The notes: generated by a model from the letters alone, not told the origin. 64,000 nucleotides of DNA from Alphaproteobacteria bacterium (GCA_016869215.1 VGEP01000003.1:62001-126000); one strand, 5' to 3'; shown: positions 9,324 to 18,609, counted from the first letter of the stretch. A program made the numbers and translations.

Positions 9324-12300
9324 ATGGCGAATTATCCCAAGACCAAGAAGGACCCGACTGAATCGGCCCTCACGGCGATCCAGGAGGTCCTGAACACCTC
9401 CGATCAGCCCGCCGGCCGTTCCAGCGCGCCGGCCGACACCACGCCCCCCCGCGACACAGCCCGCCGCAGCGTCCGCGCGCCGGCCACGCCGGAAGAGAGC
9501 GATCTGTTCGGGGACGGGGCCGCCGTCTCCGACGAGCCGCGCGCCTCCCGCCGGGCCGCCAACGACGACCGCCAGTCGATCGGCCAGATTCTCCAGACCC
9601 TGCAGCGCCGTCCGGCGCGCACGTCCTACATCGTCGCCACCGTGTTCGCCTTCGCCTGGGTGGTCGGCGGACTGCTGCTTGCTGCGCTGTTCCTGCCCGA
9701 CCTGCAGTCCGCAGTGACGCAGGGCACGGCCGGGATTCCGGCGCTGATCGGGCTTGCCGGATTCGTTCTGGCGCCGATCGTGTTCTTCTACATGCTGGCC
9801 TACATGGTGTGGCGCGCCCAGGAGCTGCGCCTGATCGCGCAGGCCATGGCCGGCGTCGCCATGCGCCTCTCGGAGCCTGAAGAGGTCGCCCGCGAGTCCA
9901 TCGTGACCGTCGGCCAGGCGATCCGCCGCGAGGTCGCGGCCATGGGCGACGGCGTCGAGCGTGCGCTGGCGCGCGCGGCCGAGCTTGAGGCCCTGGTCGC
10001 CAAAGAGGTGTCCGCGCTCGAGCGCGCCTACAACGACAACGAAGTCCGCATCCGCGGCCTGCTGGAAACCCTCGCCCATCAGCGCGACACGCTGGTCGGC
10101 CAGGCCGAGAAGGTGCGCAACGCCATCACCGGCGTGCATCTCGACCTGTCGCACGACATTTCGTCGGTTTCCGACCACGTCGCCGAAAAGGTCAACGAAA
10201 GCGCGCAGCGGATCGCGGGAGCGCTCACCGAGAAGGGCGAGCACATCACGCTCGCGCTCGGCCGCGCCGGCGACAGCATGATCGGCGCGCTCGGCGAGCG
10301 CGGCGGCGACCTGCTGGAGCGCCTCGAACGCGCCAGCCAGGAGACGTCGCACGCCATCGCGAATGCTTCCGACCGGCTCACGTCGAGCCTGAACTTCAAG
10401 ACCGACCACGTCACCGAGGAATTCGCCGAACTGACGACAAACCTCGCGCAGATGATGGAAGGCCGACTTGAGGACGTGACGCAGACCTTCGCGCAGAAGT
10501 CGGCGGCCGTGGTCGAACTGATGGAAGAGCGCACCCAGCAGCTCACCGAGACCATGGTCGACACATCGAGCCGGCTCGCCGAGTCGATCGCGACCAGCGG
10601 CGACGAGGTCAATTCGACGCTCAAGTCCACCGGCGACTCGCTGGTGCTCGACCTCAGCCTGCGCGGCGGCGACGTCGTCTCCAAGCTGGAGCAGACCGGC
10701 GCGCGCATCACCGAGACCATCGTGACCCGCGGCGACAAGGTCGCCGAGACCTTCCGCGAAAACGCCGAGCACCTCGCCTCGACCGTTGCCACGCAGGGCG
10801 ACGCGGTCCGCGAAATGCTCGCGGCGCGCCTGCAGGCATTCGAGGAAATGTTCTCGCACGGCGGCTCCGAGCTTGCCGAGAAGATCACCCGCGACTCCTC
10901 GACCCTTGGCAACCTGATCACCCGCCATCTCGCCGAGTTCGACCGCACCGTGAAGACCTACGGCGGCGAGCTAGTCGAACGTCTCGGCCAGCGCACCACC
11001 GAGGTCGGCGACGCCATGCGCTCCTACGTCGACGGTTTCGACGGCAAGGTTTCGACCAAGGCGACCGAAGTCACCGCCACGCTCGACCAGCGGCTCGCAC
11101 GCTTCCAGGAAGCGCTCGACAGCCGCACCCAGACCCTCAACGACGCGCTGTCTTCGCGCGTCATGGACATCGCCAAGACGCTGGCCGAAGGCGGCAAGGA
11201 GGTCGTCACCGCCCTCGACAACCGCATCAGCGACGTCACCGGCATCATCAACACCCGCGGCTCGCGGCTGGCGGAGTCGATCGGCGAGAAGATCGAAGAG
11301 ATCGATCGCGCGCTCGGCACCCGCGCCATGGAGGTCGCCAACAACCTCGACACCCGGATCGGGCGCTTCGAGCAGTTGCTGGTCGGCCGCGCCGAACACG
11401 TCACCGAGCAGATCGAGGTTCGCACCAAGTCCGCCGCCGACGCGCTCAACGCGCGCATGGAGCAGCTCGCCAATACGATCAAGACCAATTCGGGCGACGC
11501 CGCGCACGCTCTCACCCACGCCAGCAGCGAGGCATCGCAGGCCCTGAACAAGGCCAGCATGGAGGCCACGCAGGCGCTCAACCACACCAGCGGGATCGTC
11601 ACGCAGACGCTCAATCAGGCGCGCAGCGCGGCGACCGACGCCATGGGCCAGGCCAGCGCCGAGGCGCAGCGCACGCTCGCGCAGGTCACCACCGCAGCCG
11701 AGCGCACCATCACCAACGTCTCGGGCGAGACCGAGCGCGCGCTGGGCCAGGTCATCGGCCGGTTCGAAAGCCTGTGGGTCGGCCGCATCGACGCGATCAA
11801 CGAACACGTCGATACGCGCACCAAGGCGGTCGCCGACGCGCTCGACACGCGCATGACCGATCTTGCCGAGACCCTCAAGACCAATTCGGCCGACGCCGTG
11901 CAGGCGATCGGCCGCGCCAGCACCGAGGCCGAGCGGGCCGTCGGCAACGTCTCCGGCGTCGCCGAGCGCTCGATCAACACGGTCACCCAGGGCGCCGCCA
12001 ACGTGCTCAAGCAGAACACGTCCGAGGTCGAGCGCGCCCTCAACGCGGTGTCCACCGCGGTCACGACGCAGATCAAGCAGAACGCCACCGAGGTCGAGCG
12101 CCAGCTTTCGTCGGTGTCGTCGGGCGTCACCAACGTGCTCAAGCAGAACGCCAGCGACGTGGAGCGCACCCTGCTCGGCGTCAGCGCCGAAGTGGCGCGC
12201 AGCTTCGTCGGCAAGGCCGACGAGATCAGTCAGCAGGTCACGGCGCGCGCCGCCGAGATGACCCGCATCCTCGACTCGAACTCCTCGACGCTGCTCTCCG

Positions 12301-14081
12301 CGCTCAGCGCCAAGAGCAAGGAGTTCTCTACTGAGGTCATCAAGGCGACCGACCACGCGGTCAAGTCCATCGAGGCCCAGGGCTTCACCTTCACCCGGAC
12401 CATGATGGACAACAGCGAGCAGATCGCCCGCCTCGTCAACGAGGCGAGCCAGACCGCCACCACCACGGTCAACCGCACGCTCAAGGACCTGCAGGAGACC
12501 ACCACGGCGGCGATCGAGCACTCCAAGCAGACCGCGACGGCCAGCGTCGCGGAGATGCTGGAGACCCACAACATGCTGCGCGCCGACACCACGACGCTGT
12601 TCGAGCGTCTGCGCGAGGCCAACATCCTCCTCCAGGAGGTGCTGAGCGGCGCGCACGAGAATATGAGCGCGCTGGAGAACACGCTCGTCACCCGCGTGTC
12701 CGAGTTCGTGGCCACCATGAATGAGGTCGCGGAGAAGAGCGGCGCCACCAGCACCCAGATGGATCAGCACATCAACGCGTTCCAAAACATCACCAGCAAG
12801 TCGCTGACGGAACTCGGCGGTCTGGCCTCGCAGTTCGAGAACCACGGCCGTTCGCTGGTTCAGGCGGTCGAGCTGATCGACAAGAGCAACCGGCAGACCA
12901 GCGAAACGCTCTCCGAGCGCAAGGCTTCGATGGAATCGCTGGCCCAGGCGCTCGATGTACGCACCGATGACATCGAGCAGCGCCTCAAGCGCTTCACGAG
13001 CCTGCTCGACGAGTCGCTGGAAGGCGCCACCGGCCGCGCCCGCGAGATCGCCCGCATCATCGCGGAGTCGAGTTCCGAAGGCGCCCGCGCGCTCGAAGAG
13101 GAACGCCGTCGCGCCAGCGAGCTGCTGCACGGCATCTACACCCAGCACAGCGGCGAGACCCACGAGCTGTTCGCGACCACGACCCAGCGCTTCACCGACA
13201 CGCTGCAGGGCATGCGCCAGATGGCGGCCGAGATGCAGCGCGAGCTGGAGTCCACCCGCAACGAGCTGCGCCGCGGCATCCTGGAACTGCCGCAGGAGAC
13301 CGCCGACAGCGCGGCCCAGATGCGCCGCGTGATCGTCGACCAGATCGAGGCGCTGGCCGAGCTCAACCGCATCGTCGCCCGTCACGGCCGCGGCATGGAC
13401 GCCGTCGAGCCGGGCCGCCGCGGCCAGCAGGAGCCGGTGCTCGCGACCGCGGGCGCCCGCATGGAGGCGGCCCCGCGCATGGAGCCGCCGCGTCCGACCG
13501 CTCCGCCGATGCCGGCGATGCCCCCGCAGCGCGGCGACATCACTTCGGTCGCACCGATGCCGCAGCGCCGCTCTGAATCGCCGTCCCTGACCCCCGGTCA
13601 GGCGCCCGGCAACGGCCGCGGCAGCGGCTGGCTGTCGGAACTCCTCCACCGCGCCTCGCGGCCGGAGGACGGCGCTCCCGAAGACCGTGCGGCCGCGCCC
13701 GCCGCACGCGGTGGCGACGACCGCCCCGCGCGCCATACACTGGAGTCGCTCGACTCGCTGTCGGTCGACATCGCGCGCATGATCGACCATGACGCCGCCG
13801 CCGAGCTTTGGGACCGCTACAAGCGCGGCGAGCGCAACGTCTTCACCCGGCGCCTCTACACCATGCAGGGCCAGAAGACGTTCGACGAGATCCGCAAGAA
13901 GTACCGCGCCGACCGCGAGTTCAAGCAGACGGTCGACCGCTACATCGGCGAGTTCGAGCGCCTGCTCGAAGAGGTTTCGCGCGACGACCGCGGCCAGGTG
14001 GTGGCGCGCACCTACCTGACCTCGGAGACGGGCAAGGTCTACACCATGCTCGCCCACGCCGCCGGCCGCTTCGGCGAATAG
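9324..14081 (+). CDS. Giant coiled-coil membrane protein, Growth Pole Ring (GPR)-like
   Basis: About 1,585 residues. After a low-complexity acidic and proline-rich stretch come two membrane helices (roughly residues 95-122 and 133-160), then more than 1,150 residues of helical, alanine-rich sequence with apolipoprotein-like heptad and 11-residue patterns, a proline-rich linker and a conserved C-terminal domain of about 110 residues (around DIARMIDHDAA to the end). This order matches the GPR protein of Agrobacterium, a roughly 2,100-residue ring protein needed for polar growth; the present one is shorter. It would be an inner-membrane protein with a long cytoplasmic rod. An in-frame TTG lies 66 bases upstream, but the ATG at 9324 fits better. 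An internal repeat is spaced 396 bases apart. Confidence 0.7.
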   Translation: MANYPKTKKDPTESALTAIQEVLNTSDQPAGRSSAPADTTPPRDTARRSVRAPATPEESDLFGDGAAVSDEPRASRRAANDDRQSIGQILQTLQRRPARTSYIVATVFAFAWVVGGLLLAALFLPDLQSAVTQGTAGIPALIGLAGFVLAPIVFFYMLAYMVWRAQELRLIAQAMAGVAMRLSEPEEVARESIVTVGQAIRREVAAMGDGVERALARAAELEALVAKEVSALERAYNDNEVRIRGLLETLAHQRDTLVGQAEKVRNAITGVHLDLSHDISSVSDHVAEKVNESAQRIAGALTEKGEHITLALGRAGDSMIGALGERGGDLLERLERASQETSHAIANASDRLTSSLNFKTDHVTEEFAELTTNLAQMMEGRLEDVTQTFAQKSAAVVELMEERTQQLTETMVDTSSRLAESIATSGDEVNSTLKSTGDSLVLDLSLRGGDVVSKLEQTGARITETIVTRGDKVAETFRENAEHLASTVATQGDAVREMLAARLQAFEEMFSHGGSELAEKITRDSSTLGNLITRHLAEFDRTVKTYGGELVERLGQRTTEVGDAMRSYVDGFDGKVSTKATEVTATLDQRLARFQEALDSRTQTLNDALSSRVMDIAKTLAEGGKEVVTALDNRISDVTGIINTRGSRLAESIGEKIEEIDRALGTRAMEVANNLDTRIGRFEQLLVGRAEHVTEQIEVRTKSAADALNARMEQLANTIKTNSGDAAHALTHASSEASQALNKASMEATQALNHTSGIVTQTLNQARSAATDAMGQASAEAQRTLAQVTTAAERTITNVSGETERALGQVIGRFESLWVGRIDAINEHVDTRTKAVADALDTRMTDLAETLKTNSADAVQAIGRASTEAERAVGNVSGVAERSINTVTQGAANVLKQNTSEVERALNAVSTAVTTQIKQNATEVERQLSSVSSGVTNVLKQNASDVERTLLGVSAEVARSFVGKADEISQQVTARAAEMTRILDSNSSTLLSALSAKSKEFSTEVIKATDHAVKSIEAQGFTFTRTMMDNSEQIARLVNEASQTATTTVNRTLKDLQETTTAAIEHSKQTATASVAEMLETHNMLRADTTTLFERLREANILLQEVLSGAHENMSALENTLVTRVSEFVATMNEVAEKSGATSTQMDQHINAFQNITSKSLTELGGLASQFENHGRSLVQAVELIDKSNRQTSETLSERKASMESLAQALDVRTDDIEQRLKRFTSLLDESLEGATGRAREIARIIAESSSEGARALEEERRRASELLHGIYTQHSGETHELFATTTQRFTDTLQGMRQMAAEMQRELESTRNELRRGILELPQETADSAAQMRRVIVDQIEALAELNRIVARHGRGMDAVEPGRRGQQEPVLATAGARMEAAPRMEPPRPTAPPMPAMPPQRGDITSVAPMPQRRSESPSLTPGQAPGNGRGSGWLSELLHRASRPEDGAPEDRAAAPAARGGDDRPARHTLESLDSLSVDIARMIDHDAAAELWDRYKRGERNVFTRRLYTMQGQKTFDEIRKKYRADREFKQTVDRYIGEFERLLEEVSRDDRGQVVARTYLTSETGKVYTMLAHAAGRFGE

Positions 14082-14107
14082 CCGGGGCAAGCCAAGCCAA
14101 CCGCAGC

Positions 14108-14140
14108 GGGCGCGCTTGATCGGCGCGCCCGTTGTGCTTT
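14108..14140 (+). terminator. Rho-independent-like terminator after the coiled-coil gene
   Basis: A perfect 8-bp stem, GGGCGCGC and GCGCGCCC, encloses a 7-base loop at 14108-14130 and is followed by GTTGTGCTTT. It lies 27 bases after the stop of the coiled-coil gene and 11 bases before the epimerase start. The T-run is short and interrupted, so termination may be partial. Confidence 0.55.
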
Positions 14141-14150
14141 AGGCAGCCCC

Positions 14151-15140
14151 ATGCCCCCTGCTCTATCCCTCACCGTCCGCACCGAGACCTGGCCGATCGC
14201 AGGTTCGTTCTCGATCAGCCGCGGCGCCAAGACGGAAGCCGCGGTCGTCGTCGCCGAACTCTCCGACGGCCGCCACCGCGGTCGCGGCGAATGCGTGCCC
14301 TATGCGCGCTACGGCGAGACGGTCGAGGGCGTGGCGCAGGCGCTGGAAGCAATGGGCGAGGCCATCGCATCCGGCCTCGACCGCACCGCGCTGCAATCGG
14401 CGATGCCCGCGGGCCCGGCGCGCAACGCGCTCGACTGCGCGTTCTGGGACTACGAGGCCAAGCGCGCCGGCAGGCCCGCGCATGCGCTCGCAGGCCTGCC
14501 CGCGCCGCGTCCGCTCGTCACCGCCTACACGGTCTCGCTCGGCGCGCCGGAAGCGATGGCCGAGGCCGCGCGCGCCGCTGCTGCGCGAAAGCTCCTCAAG
14601 GTCAAGCTGGGCGGCCAGGGCGATCCCGAGCGCATCGCTGCAGTGCGTGCGGCGGCGCCAGCGAGCGAGCTGATCGTCGACGCCAACGAGGGCTGGACCG
14701 AAGCCAACCTCGCCGAGAACCTCGCGGCCTGCGCCGCGGCATCCGTCGCGCTGGTCGAGCAGCCGCTGCCCGCCGGCGACGATGCGGCACTCGGCCGCAT
14801 CGCTCGGCCGATCCCGGTCTGCGCCGACGAGAGCGTGCACGGTCGCGCAAGCCTTGCCGCGCTCGTGGGCCGCTACGACGCCGTCAACGTCAAACTCGAC
14901 AAGACCGGCGGTCTGACCGAGGCGCTGGCGATGGCGGCGGAGGCGGAACGGCTCGGCTTTGCGCTGATGGCCGGTTGCATGGTCGCCACTTCGCTTGCGA
15001 TGGCGCCGGCCATGCTGCTCGCGCAGCGTGCGCGGACAGTCGATCTCGACGGACCGCTGCTGCTGGCGAAGGACCGTCCCGGCGGGCTACGCTACGAGGA
15101 GAGTCTGGTTTATCCGGCGGAGCCGGCGCTGTGGGGGTGA
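14151..15140 (+). CDS. Dipeptide epimerase (L-Ala-D/L-Glu epimerase type), enolase superfamily
   Basis: A 329-residue enzyme of the muconate-lactonizing subgroup of the enolase superfamily. Catalytic features are in place: K150-V-K152 on the second barrel strand, metal ligands D177, E203 and D226, and K248 in VNVK before DKTGG. Such epimerases interconvert L-Ala-D-Glu and L-Ala-L-Glu during recycling of murein peptides, although other dipeptides are possible. It acts in the cytoplasm. A Bug-type binding-protein gene starts two bases after its stop, so the two are translationally coupled and the receptor may import a related compound. Confidence 0.85.
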   Translation: MPPALSLTVRTETWPIAGSFSISRGAKTEAAVVVAELSDGRHRGRGECVPYARYGETVEGVAQALEAMGEAIASGLDRTALQSAMPAGPARNALDCAFWDYEAKRAGRPAHALAGLPAPRPLVTAYTVSLGAPEAMAEAARAAAARKLLKVKLGGQGDPERIAAVRAAAPASELIVDANEGWTEANLAENLAACAAASVALVEQPLPAGDDAALGRIARPIPVCADESVHGRASLAALVGRYDAVNVKLDKTGGLTEALAMAAEAERLGFALMAGCMVATSLAMAPAMLLAQRARTVDLDGPLLLAKDRPGGLRYEESLVYPAEPALWG

Positions 15141-15142
15141 CC

Positions 15143-16105
15143 ATGATATCGCGACGAATTCTGGCGTTGAGCCTGTTCGCGTCCGCGCTGGCGTGGCCCG
15201 CCGCAGCGCAAGACTTCCCGTCCCGCCCGATCAAGATGGTCACGCCATTCACGCCGGGCTCGCCGGTCGACGTCTCGGCGCGGCTGCTGGCCCAACACCT
15301 GACGACACAGATCGGCCAGACCGTCGTGGTCGAGAACCGGCCCGGCGGCGGGACCACCATCGGAATGAAAGCCGCAAGCGGAGCCGAGCCGGACGGCTAT
15401 ACGCTGCTGTTCCAAAGCTCGAGCTTCGTGGTCGCGCCCGCGATGTACAAGAAGCTGGACTTCGATCCGGCCAAGGCTTTCGTTCCGGTCGCCAACGTCG
15501 CGTTCGGCTCGTGGGTGACGATTGTGCCGCCGTCGTTGCCGGTCAAGACGCCGCAGGAGCTGGTCGCCTATGCCCGCGCCAATCCGGGCAAGCTGAACTT
15601 CGGTTTCGGCCAGGGCACTGCGCCGCAGCTCGTCGGCGAGTGGTTCCACAAGTCGAACGGGCTCAACATCGCGAGCGTGCCCTACAAGGGCGGCGCCAAC
15701 GCGGTGACCGACCTGCTTGGCGGCACGATCCACGTCAACATCGGCACGCTCTCGACGCTGCTGCCGCTGATCAGGGAGGGCAAGGTGCGCGCGATCGGCA
15801 ACTGGAGCGACAAGCGCTCGCCCGACCTGCCGGACGTTCCGACCATGATCGAGAGCGGGTTCCCCGGCCTCGCAGTGGGCTTCTGGGTCGGCCTGTGGGC
15901 GCCCGTGGGCACGCCGGAACCGATCGTCGCGAGACTCAACGGCGCGACCAACCGGGCGCTGGCCTCGCCGGAGATGAAGGCCGCCATGCATCGCCTTGGA
16001 TTCGAGGGCCGGCCGGGCAAGCCCAAGGAGTTCGGCGACTTCGTGGCCCGCGAGGCGCCAAGGTGGGCGGAGTTCGTGCGGGTCAGCGGCGTCACGGTGA
16101 ACTAG
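15143..16105 (+). CDS. Tripartite tricarboxylate (Bug-type) periplasmic binding protein
   Basis: A 320-residue periplasmic receptor of the TctC/Bug family. It has a signal peptide ending near AAAQD and the family blocks PIKMVTPFTPGSP, VVVENRPGGG, EPDGYTLLF and VPYKGGANAVTDLL. Bug proteins capture carboxylates or amino acids for TctAB-type transporters, or serve as sensors. No tctA or tctB gene is in the window. The ATG at 15143 begins a proper signal peptide; the frame stays open upstream only because it shadows the epimerase gene. The close spacing to the epimerase gene implies co-expression. Its end overlaps by four bases the convergent DUF998 gene. Confidence 0.9.
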   Translation: MISRRILALSLFASALAWPAAAQDFPSRPIKMVTPFTPGSPVDVSARLLAQHLTTQIGQTVVVENRPGGGTTIGMKAASGAEPDGYTLLFQSSSFVVAPAMYKKLDFDPAKAFVPVANVAFGSWVTIVPPSLPVKTPQELVAYARANPGKLNFGFGQGTAPQLVGEWFHKSNGLNIASVPYKGGANAVTDLLGGTIHVNIGTLSTLLPLIREGKVRAIGNWSDKRSPDLPDVPTMIESGFPGLAVGFWVGLWAPVGTPEPIVARLNGATNRALASPEMKAAMHRLGFEGRPGKPKEFGDFVAREAPRWAEFVRVSGVTVN

Positions 16106-16752
16106 CCAGGGCGCGCCGATCGAAGGCCGCGCGCAAACACGAAAATCCACGCGAGATAGGTCACAACCATCACGCGTTGCAGAAGCCCGGCCAGATCGAT
16201 GAGCAGGCCGGCCTCGCCGAAAATCCGGTGCTGGCCAGCTTCCTGAAGCAGTGCAGCCGCGACGATGACGGCGCATGCGGCAAACGTAGGGCCCGCAAAC
16301 CACTGCCAGCCTGTATCGTCTCGAAAGTGACGATAGCAGATGTAGCAGCTGACGGGCATCAGGACGAATGCAACCGTCGCGGCGGCAACGTGGACCGCGC
16401 CCTGCCAGCTTGTCTGGTCCGACAGTTCCGCGCCGGGATCGACCTTGAACGCACCGGACAAGATGACGCAGACGGCGATGATGGCGATCAGCGGCGCTGC
16501 GGATTTCGGCGCCTTGGGTTTTTTGAACGCGTCGGCCACCCCGCACGCAAATACGAGCAGCAGAAACCCGAGCACGACGAAGTTTGCGGTCTGTATCCAT
16601 CCGCGCGGGCCGTGCGAAAGTTCGCTGATGAACATCGACAGCGCGTCGTAGTCCGCGCGCAACCAGCCCGCAATTGTGAACACAGTCACAAACAGAACCG
16701 GGGCGGTCATCCCCGCCCATGCCGCAACAGTACGCAGACCGGCCATGCGCAC
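16102..16752 (-). CDS. DUF998-family integral membrane protein
   Basis: A 216-residue protein with six hydrophobic segments and the DUF998 family start pattern, in which an early helix is followed by a YDALSMFISELSHGPRGW block. Relatives are inner-membrane proteins of unknown function. Base composition is lower in GC than the flanking binding-protein genes, hinting at separate origin. It is convergent with the Bug gene and overlaps its stop codon by four bases, so no terminator fits between them. The start ATG at 16752 has no strong ribosome site. Confidence 0.8.
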   Translation of the reverse strand: MRMAGLRTVAAWAGMTAPVLFVTVFTIAGWLRADYDALSMFISELSHGPRGWIQTANFVVLGFLLLVFACGVADAFKKPKAPKSAAPLIAIIAVCVILSGAFKVDPGAELSDQTSWQGAVHVAAATVAFVLMPVSCYICYRHFRDDTGWQWFAGPTFAACAVIVAAALLQEAGQHRIFGEAGLLIDLAGLLQRVMVVTYLAWIFVFARGLRSARPG

Positions 16753-16881
16753 TCACGCCACATTGATCGAAACGGCCCAACTCCGGCCGAAACCGTAGCC
16801 AAATTCCCCGCCGTCCGGCTAGGATAGTCCGCAAGCGGCGACCGAAGCCGCGCTCCGGCAATACACCGAAGGGAGGACTTC

Positions 16882-17862
16882 ATGATCGGCAGACGATTGC
16901 TGCTTGTGGCCGCGGCTGCGAGCCTGGGCTTGGCCGCGCAGGCGCAAACGCAAGCTCAGGCGCAAGCCTGGCCCGACAAGCCGATCAAGATGGTCGTGCC
17001 GTTCCCGCCGGGCGGGCCGATCGACACCATGGCGCGCCTCGCGGGCAAGTTCATCACCGACGGCGTCGGCCAGCAAGTCGTGATCGAGAACCGGCCGGGC
17101 GCGGGCTCCACCATCGGCTCGAAGGCTGTCGCGTCGTCGCCTCCGGACGGCTACACGCTGCTGTTCGGATCGTCGGGCTCGCTCGCGGTCGCGCCGTCGC
17201 TCTACCTCAAGGCCGGCATCGATCCGGTCAAGATGTTCGCGCCGATCGCGAGCTTCTCGCTGCTGCCCCACGTCATGGTCGTGAACCCGCAGGTACCGGC
17301 CAAGACGCTCAAGGAATTCATTGCGCACGCCAAGGCCAATCCCGGCAAGCTCAACTACGGCGCGGGGCTGGGCACGCCGCCGTACCTGCTGAGCACGCTG
17401 TTCGTGCGCAAGGCGGGGCTCGACATCGCCTATATTCCCTATCAGGGCGCGGCGCCCGCGATCACCGATCTGCTCGCGGGCCGCACGCAGTTCACCATCG
17501 ACGGCACCGTGGCGCTGCTGCCGCACGTGCGCGCGGGCAAGCTTCGCGCCATCGCGATGGCGCGCGGCGAGCGCTGGCCTGAGATCCCGGACGTGCCGAC
17601 GCTGGTGGAGAGCGGATTCCCCGACTTCACGCTCGATGCCTGGACCGGCCTCGTGGCGCCGGCCGGAACGCCCGCACCGATCCTCGAAAAGCTCAACGCC
17701 GCCATCAACGCCGGACTCAAGACCCCGGAGGCGAAGACCGCGCTCGACCGCTTCAGCTCGATCGCCAAGACCAGCACGCCGAAGGAGTTCGGCGCCTTCG
17801 TTGTCGACCAGGCCAAACGCTGGGGCGAACTGGTGAAGGTCACTGGCGCCAAGGTCGAATAG
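16882..17862 (+). CDS. Tripartite tricarboxylate (Bug-type) periplasmic binding protein
   Basis: A 326-residue receptor of the Bug family, with a signal peptide that runs into a QAQTQAQAQA stretch before the mature sequence WPDKPIKMV. Family blocks are PFPPGGPID, VVIENRPGAGS, PPDGYTLLF and IPYQGAAPAITDLL. The glutamine-alanine repeat at the cleavage region looks like slippage of a short repeat. A strong GGGAGGA precedes the ATG by seven bases. The gene stands alone and is followed by a strong intrinsic terminator, so it is a single-gene transcription unit. The ligand is unknown. Confidence 0.9.
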   Translation: MIGRRLLLVAAAASLGLAAQAQTQAQAQAWPDKPIKMVVPFPPGGPIDTMARLAGKFITDGVGQQVVIENRPGAGSTIGSKAVASSPPDGYTLLFGSSGSLAVAPSLYLKAGIDPVKMFAPIASFSLLPHVMVVNPQVPAKTLKEFIAHAKANPGKLNYGAGLGTPPYLLSTLFVRKAGLDIAYIPYQGAAPAITDLLAGRTQFTIDGTVALLPHVRAGKLRAIAMARGERWPEIPDVPTLVESGFPDFTLDAWTGLVAPAGTPAPILEKLNAAINAGLKTPEAKTALDRFSSIAKTSTPKEFGAFVVDQAKRWGELVKVTGAKVE

Positions 17863-17891
17863 CGGGCGCAAGGGCACAGTTGTCCACATCC

Positions 17892-17933
17892 CGAGCGGCG
17901 GATGGGTACCCCGATCCGCCGCTCGTGCTTTTT
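17892..17933 (+). terminator. Strong intrinsic terminator
   Basis: A perfect 12-bp stem, CGAGCGGCGGAT at 17892-17903 and ATCCGCCGCTCG at 17914-17925, encloses a 10-base loop and is followed by TGCTTTTTG. It lies 29 bases after the Bug gene stop and should end that transcript. It is the clearest terminator in the window. Confidence 0.85.
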
Positions 17934-18100
17934 GCCGATGGCCGAAGTCGGTTGTTTCATTTTGCGTCAACCGTTCACGCAGAGTTCCGCGGTGCGCGCC
18001 AACGGAACTCACAGCAGCGCATATTTTCGCTTCCGCCTGGCATGGTTAACGTTTACAAAGGTTAACAGAGCGGCGCCTTTTGGGTGGGGAGTTCGGGGTC

Positions 18101-18565
18101 ATGCGTTGGTTGCGCACGGCTTGGGCCGTCGTCGCTTGCTCGGCTTTTCTCCTGTCTTTCTCATTGCCCCAGGCGTCCGCCACCATGCGGATCAGCGACG
18201 ACGTGGGCGGCCGTATCGGCGCCTATGTCGACCAGTATTCGGCGGTGCGGAATTCCGGACAGCGGGTGGTGATCGACGGCGTGTGCCTGTCGGCCTGCAC
18301 GCTCGTGCTCGGCATCGTGCCGCGCGAGCGCATCTGCGTGACGAACCGCGCCAACCTCGGCTTCCACGCCGCCTGGATGCCCGGCCCCGAGGGCCGGCCG
18401 ATCCCGAGCCCCGCGGGGACGCAGGCGCTGTGGGACATGTATCCGGCGAACGTGAAGCGCTGGCTCAATTCCAAGGGCGGTCTCAACGCCAAGATGAAAT
18501 TCCTGCGCGGCCGCGAGCTGATGGCGATGTATCCGCAATGCGACAGGGACGCCTGGGTCCGCTGA
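18101..18565 (+). CDS. Periplasmic ClpP-like (COG3904-type) protein
   Basis: A 154-residue exported protein with a signal peptide of about 27 residues. The mature part contains VVIDGVCLSACTLVLG, where S64 sits where a ClpP-like nucleophile would be, followed by a GFHAAW block with H89. This arrangement is seen in the COG3904 group of predicted periplasmic ClpP-fold proteins. The paired cysteines C62 and C66, plus C79, fit an oxidising compartment. Activity is not proven by sequence. The ATG at 18101 follows a GGGGAG stretch; a TTG seven codons earlier is less likely. Two GTTAAC motifs lie upstream at about 18042-18066. Confidence 0.65.
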   Translation: MRWLRTAWAVVACSAFLLSFSLPQASATMRISDDVGGRIGAYVDQYSAVRNSGQRVVIDGVCLSACTLVLGIVPRERICVTNRANLGFHAAWMPGPEGRPIPSPAGTQALWDMYPANVKRWLNSKGGLNAKMKFLRGRELMAMYPQCDRDAWVR

Positions 18566-18595
18566 TTGCCTGAGGGTGCCCAAAAACCGCGTCCC

Positions 18596-18609
18596 GTGAT
18601 TTAGATCAA
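18596..18609. promoter_or_regulatory. FNR/FixK-like box
   Basis: The sequence GTGAT-TTAG-ATCAA matches nine of the ten specified bases of the FNR/FixK consensus TTGAT-N4-ATCAA. It lies between the ClpP-like gene and the 65-residue gene, with its centre about 32 bases before the latter's GTG. Placement would suit activation of a nearly leaderless transcript. A chance match cannot be excluded. Confidence 0.35.

Noticed and set aside
10971-14090. Reverse frame of over 1,000 codons opposite the coiled-coil gene
   Set aside because: It mirrors the repetitive GC-rich coiled-coil sequence, shows no domain and has the skewed composition of an antisense shadow.
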